A DNA stretch of 12,429 nt, taken from positions 1 through 12,429 of the forward strand of contig JAIWNI010000292.1 of NCBI GenBank assembly GCA_025331435.1, in the 5' to 3' direction. Below the pieces are notes generated by a model that was not told the DNA's origin, searched no databases, and saw nothing but the letters and a program-made list of their open reading frames with translations. The DNA is from Choanephora cucurbitarum. Its lineage: Eukaryota; Mucoromycota; Mucoromycetes; Mucorales; Choanephoraceae. Positions 7,724-12,429 of this stretch are shown in pieces (the stretch's first letter is position 1; each line of letters starts with the position of its first letter). The position numbers and the translations under genes are program-made.

Positions 7724-8499
7724 TCATATTAAGAAAAGTAAAAGAACCAAGTATTTTTGTACACAATAACACCATTCTGAAAGTTTACTGTTTAGCAGAA
7801 GATGCTTTATTGATATAAAGGAAGCAATAAAATATATTGGTATACGAGAAAGATTGTAGCGAAATGGTTCTAGAGGAATGAGAAAGGTCAACTTATCAGC
7901 ATGTCCATTTTCTGCAAAAAACCTAAAGAATCGTTCACCAGATGACTTTTTTAAACTAAAAACAAGAAATAACAACTCATCTCGACGACTACAGAGTTAG
8001 AAGTTAGTACAGAATACAAGTTATTTATTCCTGAGTATACTTGCAATAAAAAAAAGTCGGGTATCTTGCACTGACTACAAATGGCGAAGTTGGTTGTAGT
8101 GATTAAGTGTTGTTTTTCAAAAAGTAAGCAAAAAAAAGTTTTTACCAAGCCTTTTCAAAAAGTGCGGTTCAGAAAAGGGAAATGCACCAAGATCGAACGC
8201 ATTAGGAAATAACTTGTTCAAATGAGTTGAATGCAACACAAAGTTCTTTTTTTTGAAAAAAAGTAAAAATAGCTATACTCTCAAATAAATGCGATCTGAA
8301 AGTTATTGACCAATAAAAAATTTTGAAGTACAAATAAGTAAAAAAAGAGTTGCCTTTTTTTGTGTACCTCTTCAAAGGCATTCAGGAACGAATGGGAAAG
8401 CTCAACTTTAGAATAGTCCCAGTGAATAATTGCTTTATCTTGACAAGACTCTATCTGATTCGTCTCAATGAACTTGACAAATGAAATACGCTTAAACAT
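7724..8499 (-). CDS. Left-end accessory gene of element 3, fragmentary model
   Basis: The start ATG at 8497-8499 opens a 44-codon exon (MFKRISFVKFIETNQ...) ending at a GTACAC donor at 8367. An acceptor TTTCAG ends at 8296 (72-nt intron). After it, protein-like frames continue with shifts: SHLFESIAIF..., then after a +1 step in a T run near 8208, NAFDLGAFPFSEPHFLKRL. A second intron candidate, 8145-8075 (71 nt, with a CTTAATCAC branch-like site), leads into RYPTFFYCKYTQE. Further minus-strand frames at 7951-8074 and 7724-7975 may belong to it (SSGERFFRFFAENGHADKL). Exact end unknown. It is divergent from the transposase (108 nt between ATGs) and points at the left tip, as in elements 1 and 2, though sequence similarity to those ORFs is not evident. 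Function unknown. Confidence 0.4.
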
Positions 8500-8532
8500 C
8501 CTCTTGTATTATTAATAGAAAAGAAGCAAACA

Positions 8533-8539
8533 TATAAAA
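8533..8539 (+). promoter_or_regulatory. TATA box of the transposase gene
   Basis: TATAAAA lies 69 bases before the ATG at 8608, inside the 108-nt divergent intergenic region shared with the minus-strand gene starting at 8499, which would act as a bidirectional promoter. Confidence 0.4.
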
Positions 8540-8607
8540 GACTAATAAATTCTATGCAAGTTACTTTGTCATCCTATCTCTTTTTTATTATCAAATACAT
8601 TCTTATC

Positions 8608-11026
8608 ATGCCATCTAACCAAAAGCGCGCTTTTTACTGTCACTGCGACGAATGCAAGAACAAGACTGAACGTCCTTTTGTCTCCTTTTCAGTCTGCAGA
8701 TATCATAAAAGGGCCAAGTTGTTTAGCGGCTCTACATACAAGAATTGGAAGGACACCTATGGTAAATATACCTATACCTATCGTATCTTCATCTCACTGA
8801 CCTATTGTAATCTTGTCAATAGAAGGTAGAATCGCTATCAACGATGAACCTGCATTCATCCCTGGCGTTGACATCGTCAATGATAGTAAGTCTTTCAAAC
8901 AATTGCCTCTGAATGATCAGTTGCCAACCCGTGCAAGTTATAGATCCTGATAACGAAGTAAATATTGCAGGTGTTCAAGATACTGTCGACAGTTACGATG
9001 TTGAAGACTTCGGTGGTTGCGACGATATTCACGATAACACTTCCATTGGTGAATCAACTGAACCTGTTACTGAGAATGATGCTGCTATTTCTACTGATCA
9101 ATTTGTAGTCGATGAAGTATCTTCTCAAATCCCTGTTAGCCTTCCTGATTGTAAGTATAAGATAATCAGTTAGTCAGAAGTATCTATTGCTGATACAAAT
9201 CTTTGTTCACTTAGCTAGTAAAATTCCTTGTTCCGCCTCTGCTCAAATCATGTCAATGATGATGACAAGCATCAACAACAGCAACATTACTGACGCACAA
9301 ACCGAAGCCTTTATGGAATGCTTCAATCATCTTCTCGCCTTGGGCAATGACTCTTTTCGCTTTCCCAAAGTCTGTTGCAACGTTTAAGTGTAGAAGCAAT
9401 TTGGATGCACTTTGTAATGATGGTATTAAGTACTTTGCTGTGTGTTCAAAATGTCATAAACTATTTCCATCGAAGCAATCACCAGCTGAAAACGAATTCA
9501 TTTGCAACCAGCCTTTAACAAATGCATGCTATGTACCAACCAAGTCAGGCAAGTTCTGCGACGGTGTCGTTTACAAGATGTCTGAAGGATCGAACCCAAA
9601 GCCAATTGCGCAAAAGGAGTATCCTTACTGTTCTATTATCGCAACATTGAAAAAGTTCTTTCTTCGTCGTGGATTCGCTAACAAGATTACTGAATGGAAG
9701 TCCAGACATGTTGTAGAAGGCTTTCTCCTGGACTTTGTATGATGCCACCAACTTTTCCGAATTCAAATCATCACCCTAGTGATAATACTCCTTTCGTTTC
9801 GCAGTCGGACTACAACCTTCTATTGACTCTAAACATTGATTGGTTTAGCCCTTTCAACAACAACCACAGTGTTGGATGTATTTACCTTACCATTCAAAAC
9901 ATAACCAAGTCAAGTGGCCGAGACGATAAGGAAAATATGATTCTTGTTGGTGTGATCCCAGGGCCAAGTGAACCTCCTACCACGGCTATAAATCATTACT
10001 TGGAACCATTAGTTGATGACCTATTGATGCTTTTGGAAGGAGTCGAAATGAAGATGATTTTCAATGACGGGTCTATCAAGGCAGAAAAAGTCAAGGCATG
10101 CTTGAGAACTGTCAGTTCAGACTTACCTGCTACGAAAAAATTGGCCGTAGGCAAGTCCTTCAATAGTAGCTACGGCTGTCACCTTTGCAAGACTTTTTTT
10201 CCACGAATTGACTGTCCAGGAAATAAAAGGGATTATTGCCAATGGGACTGTGACAACTGGGTCAAGAGAACGACTGAAGAGACTAGGGCCGATTCTGAGG
10301 CATGGTTGAACGCTAAAACCATAAAAGAAAGGGAAGCTCTTGAGAACAAAAACGGTGTACGTTACTCTGTTCTCTTTCGCTTACCATACTTTTCGTACGA
10401 CTTGATCGCAATAGAACCTATGCATGCTCTCTATCTTGGTGTCTCAAAAACTGTCTTGCGTAAAGTGGTACCAACAAATGGGTTCAAAGTCATTCAAGAG
10501 CACATGCAGCAGTATTTTGATTTCAACCCATACGCTCCTGGAGGCCCAATGTCTAAGAATCTGACCAAAGATGACTTAGGGTTATATCAAAGCCGTTGAA
10601 TTGAAAGATTTCACTGACTACCATGGCAGCAAACCTTCTTCGTCCTCTTCTGGAAACTAGACACTATAAAGAAGTGATGCTCCTCATCAAAGCCTTGAGA
10701 CTACTCGACGGACACGCAATTCAAAGTCAGTGATATTGACGAAATACACCAGAATCTTCTTGCTTTTGCCAAATCCTACCAAGCTCGCTATAAAAACCAC
10801 TCTGTTCCTCCCAATTTTCATTTCATGCTGCATCTTCGGGAGTGTATTCGCAGATTTGGTCCAATCTCATGCTTTTGGGGCTTCAACTTTGAGAGAAACA
10901 ATCTCTATATAAAAAATATTAACACTTAACCATAAGCAAGGCTTCGAAAAAACATATATGCGCCGAATGCAGTCCATTATTTTTGCTCACGATTCTGAAA
11001 TCGTTCAACACTACACCAGCTCGTAA
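8608..11026 (+). CDS. Tnp2/CACTA-family (Plavaka-like) transposase, spliced, seven +1 frame breaks
   Basis: Cut-and-paste DDE/D transposase acting on the element's own ends in the nucleus. I choose ATG 8608 because the zinc motif follows at once (C11, C13, C16, C30, H33). GT-AG introns at 8762-8822, 8886-8970 and 9151-9214 keep one frame. The joined frame gives 733 residues once seven single extra bases are skipped, near 9367, 9734, 9774, 10579, 10625, 10723 and 10927. Order: zinc motif, acidic linker (about 73-133), FPKSVATFK, Cys-rich region (C209, C212), YPY and RRGF motifs (about 270), NIDWF with probable catalytic D340, PGPSEPP, GCHLC (C453, C456), IEPMHALYLG (E532 where Asp is usual), PNFHFMLHL (about 663-671), NFERNN with probable catalytic E690, NTN. 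Family membership is recognised from motifs; catalytic roles are inferred. The TAA at 11024 overlaps a possible GTAAAG donor, so the protein may continue. The frames at 9545-9766 (-) and 9694 onward are shadows or pieces of this gene. Confidence 0.8.
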
Positions 11027-11470
11027 AGCGTTCATCTCTCTCTTTCTGCTCTTCTCGTTGTTACTTTTGCTTCGTCTGTTATACTTTTTCTCTCTTATCG
11101 CTAGTTGTTCTCTTTACATTCCAAATCAATAAAATAATATCATAGACATATTTCGTAAATCTGTTGTTTTTTTTAGTGAGGCTGTTTTCTATGACAGACT
11201 TTGCAACTGAATCTAATGCGGTCATATTCGTCTTTCGTCGTTGTTTGATGCTCTATACAAGCTGCTCGTTTTCCAAATAGTGTGTTCATTTAACCAGCAA
11301 CAGGTATATATGTTGTAGGTTAAAAGTGTGAGAAAAGTAAAAGAAAAGGATTGGAAACAAAAAACCGTGTTACTGAAAAAATAAAAGATTTCGTCATCAG
11401 AATTATAAGATTCAATCAGAGTCGCATCTCTTTCATTTTTCTTTCTTTTACTTTTTTATAACTTTTTACA
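11027..11470. other. Spacer between the two transposase reading frames
   Basis: Pyrimidine-rich at first (11031-11115), then mixed. It contains a plus-strand AATAAA at 11128-11133 that would serve as a poly(A) signal for the upstream gene, and an acceptor-like T8-AG near 11168-11176. If GTAAAG at 11023 is spliced to that acceptor, the frame continues only about a dozen codons (SEAVFYDRLCN) before TGA. A TATAAGA at 11404-11410 could be the promoter of the downstream frame. Confidence 0.35.
11128..11133 (+). terminator. AATAAA poly(A) signal after the transposase core gene
   Basis: AATAAA occurs 102 bases past the TAA stop at 11024-11026, before the next reading frame. Confidence 0.35.
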
Positions 11471-12251
11471 ATGGACAAGCGCACTAGAGAACTCATCAAG
11501 AAAATCGCTCGTATGAACCACGGTTTTAAGGCCGAGAAGCATGACGAAAACGAAAGTGAAGACACCATGCACGAGAACGTACCTATTTTAATCAATGAAC
11601 CATTTTCTCTATTGGACTTGATTAAGCTTTCAGAAATCAACGGTGACCCAAAGGGGTTTGAGCGGCTCTCTGCGAGTGGCTATGTTCATATTCCTTGGGC
11701 CAAGAGCGAGACTTTGCGCCTTGAAAGACAATGAGCTTGAATGCTTGAAGTTGTATTACGAGAGACAGTACGACACTCAGATTATTGTCAACAACAAGAT
11801 CAAAAAGTTCAAGAAAATTCAAGTTTTGGGCTACATATACGAATCTCGTTTAGCAGGAAGACAGTCGGCAATCTACTTTAACGCTTACCGATGCAACGAC
11901 GTAGATGTGGATGACTTGGAAGGTGTGGACATGATACATCATGACGAACATTTGCGAGCAGGTGCAATCAGTTTTTTCTTTCAGCATACTGCCGAATTCG
12001 AGGAAGACGGAGAGACATTTCGTCTTAATCACTACTTTGCTTTCGTTGAATGGTACAAAAATCCTCGTACTGGAATAGAAGACCTTCAATCCCACACTGG
12101 TGAAACTATGCGTCCTTTCAGAAAAGAATTTGAAAAGATGGGGTCTTATTCAGTTCTTCCAGTACAGAAACTATATACACCCATTCATATCGAACGTCTT
12201 CCAATTCAAGGGATCATAGTTACGGCTGACTTTCCAAGACGATACATATAA
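11471..12251 (+). CDS. C-terminal domain of the Tnp2-like transposase as a separate frame, one +1 break
   Basis: ATG 11471 starts a frame that needs one skipped base in the GGGCC run at 11697-11701, giving 259 residues to TAA 12249-12251. The N terminus is basic then acidic (MDKRTRELIKKIARMNH, then DENESEDTMHEN). NEPFSLLDLIKLSE, ELECLKLYYERQYD, VLGYIYESRLAGRQSAIYF, AGAISFFFQHTAEF, HYFAFVEWYKNP (187-198) and SVLPVQKLYTPIHIE (about 229) follow in the order usual for the last third of fungal Tnp2-like proteins, where they stand after the catalytic core in one polypeptide. Here they lie 445 bases downstream with their own ATG. Either the element encodes the domain separately, or an intron or insertion splits one gene. 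Antisense frames at 11416-11640, 11637-11822 and 11850-12095 are shadows. Confidence 0.7.
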
Positions 12252-12255
12252 TAAA
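12250..12255 (+). terminator. AATAAA overlapping the stop codon of the 11471-12251 gene
   Basis: AATAAA begins at the second base of the TAA stop (12249-12251), so the plus-strand transcript would have a very short 3' UTR. Confidence 0.4.
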
Positions 12256-12264
12256 AACAGTATA

Positions 12265-12270
12265 TTTATT
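12265..12270 (-). terminator. AATAAA poly(A) signal of the right-edge minus-strand gene
   Basis: TTTATT on the plus strand, 27 bases past the minus-strand TAG stop. It lies only 10 bases from the plus-strand signal, so the two convergent transcripts end on nearly the same spot. Confidence 0.4.
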
Positions 12271-12296
12271 TACAAAAAAAGAGCAACAAGGGGAAC

Positions 12297-12429
12297 CTAG
12301 ACATCAGCAAAGTCAACACCCCAAGCAGGTAGTTTTTGCAAGTCTTGCATGTTGACCTTTGGGCGATGATGGTAAGTTCTATCGCTTACTCGGGGAGCTT
12401 CATAGCGTGGATTCAAGAGCTTGTTGTTT
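12297..12429 (-). CDS. C-terminal end of an accessory gene, runs off the window
   Basis: Forty-three open codons on the minus strand end in TAG at 12297-12299 (NNKLLNPRYEAPRVSDRTYHHRP, continuing to LPAWGVDFADV; shown here in part). The tail matches the last exon of the minus-strand gene at 1911-3017: NK near the start, DRTY against DERTY, then after about 15 residues LP-x-W-x3-F. Both copies are minus strand and both are the last exon of their gene. It is tail to tail with the transposase C-terminal frame. Unknown function; I infer an element-encoded accessory protein. The 5' part lies beyond the window. Confidence 0.5.
   Translation of the reverse strand, partial: NNKLLNPRYEAPRVSDRTYHHRPKVNMQDLQKLPAWGVDFADV

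Larger units (their letters stand above)
7201..12429. mobile_element. CACTA-type element 3 with transposase, right end outside the window
   Basis: The left end CACTACAAAAAATCGGG is a textbook CACTA tip. It is followed by an inverted octamer pair TGTGATTA (7229-7236) and TAATCACA (7264-7271). Inside lie a minus-strand gene near the left end, the plus-strand Tnp2-like transposase in two reading frames, and a minus-strand gene entering from the right that resembles the right-hand accessory gene of element 1. At least 5.2 kb long. No right terminus was found before the window ends, so the right boundary and the assignment of the last gene to this element are inferred. Confidence 0.5.

Noticed and set aside
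8071..8101. CTGACTACAA and TTGTAGTG as a further pair of CACTA termini.
   Set aside because: The left copy is interrupted, there are no subterminal repeats beside it, and it falls in a likely intron of the minus-strand gene.
9774..9780. CCC-TAG as a programmed +1 shift site like that of antizyme.
   Set aside because: Only one of eight breaks has this form, and a general cause of single-base insertions explains all of them.
11079..11225. Minus-strand 48-codon ORF opposite the spacer between the transposase frames.
   Set aside because: It is short and its composition follows the pyrimidine-rich plus strand. No homologue or splice context is visible.

Overview
The window looks like a transposon-dense stretch of an AT-rich fungal genome, most likely an early-diverging fungus of the Mucoromycota (inference). 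The signs are short GT-AG introns of 60-85 nt, long T-rich and A-rich spacers, AATAAA poly(A) signals, and a transposase of the Tnp2/CACTA (Plavaka-like) class that is abundant in such fungi. I see no ordinary host gene, rRNA, tRNA or CRISPR array.

Layout: three related CACTA-type DNA transposons lie head to tail with almost nothing between them. Element 1 (1-4482) has its left tip just outside the window. Element 2 (4486-7195) is complete at 2.7 kb. Element 3 (from 7201) runs off the right edge. The junctions are TTGTAGTG-aac-CACTACAC (4475-4493) and TTGTAGTG-ggtcg-CACTACAA (7188-7208). Each element has its own subterminal repeat word: GTAGGAC/GTCCTAC with TGTCCGATGTA in element 1, CTCCCGTA/TACGGGAG in element 2, TGTGATTA/TAATCACA in element 3. 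Elements 1 and 2 also share diverged blocks just inside both ends.

Element 3 carries the transposase. A plus-strand Tnp2-like gene (8608-11026, three introns) has an N-terminal Cys/His zinc motif, an acidic linker, a Cys-rich region and an RNase H-like core. A second plus-strand reading frame (11471-12251) matches the usual C-terminal domain of the same family. A minus-strand gene starts head to head with the transposase at 8499. Another minus-strand gene enters from the right edge (12297-12429), tail to tail with the second transposase frame.

Elements 1 and 2 lack a transposase but keep accessory remnants. Both have a decayed minus-strand reading frame near the left end (578-996 and 5166-5678) that appear to be homologues. 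Element 1 also has a minus-strand gene (1911-3017) whose C terminus resembles the gene at the right edge of element 3. A reasonable model is that element 3 is, or recently was, autonomous and that elements 1 and 2 are internally deleted relatives.

The oddest feature is that the two transposase frames are interrupted at eight places, and every one is repaired by skipping a single base (+1), usually in a short homonucleotide run. Substitution-type stop codons are absent from the same frames. That could be sequencing or assembly error, very recent decay, or something stranger.
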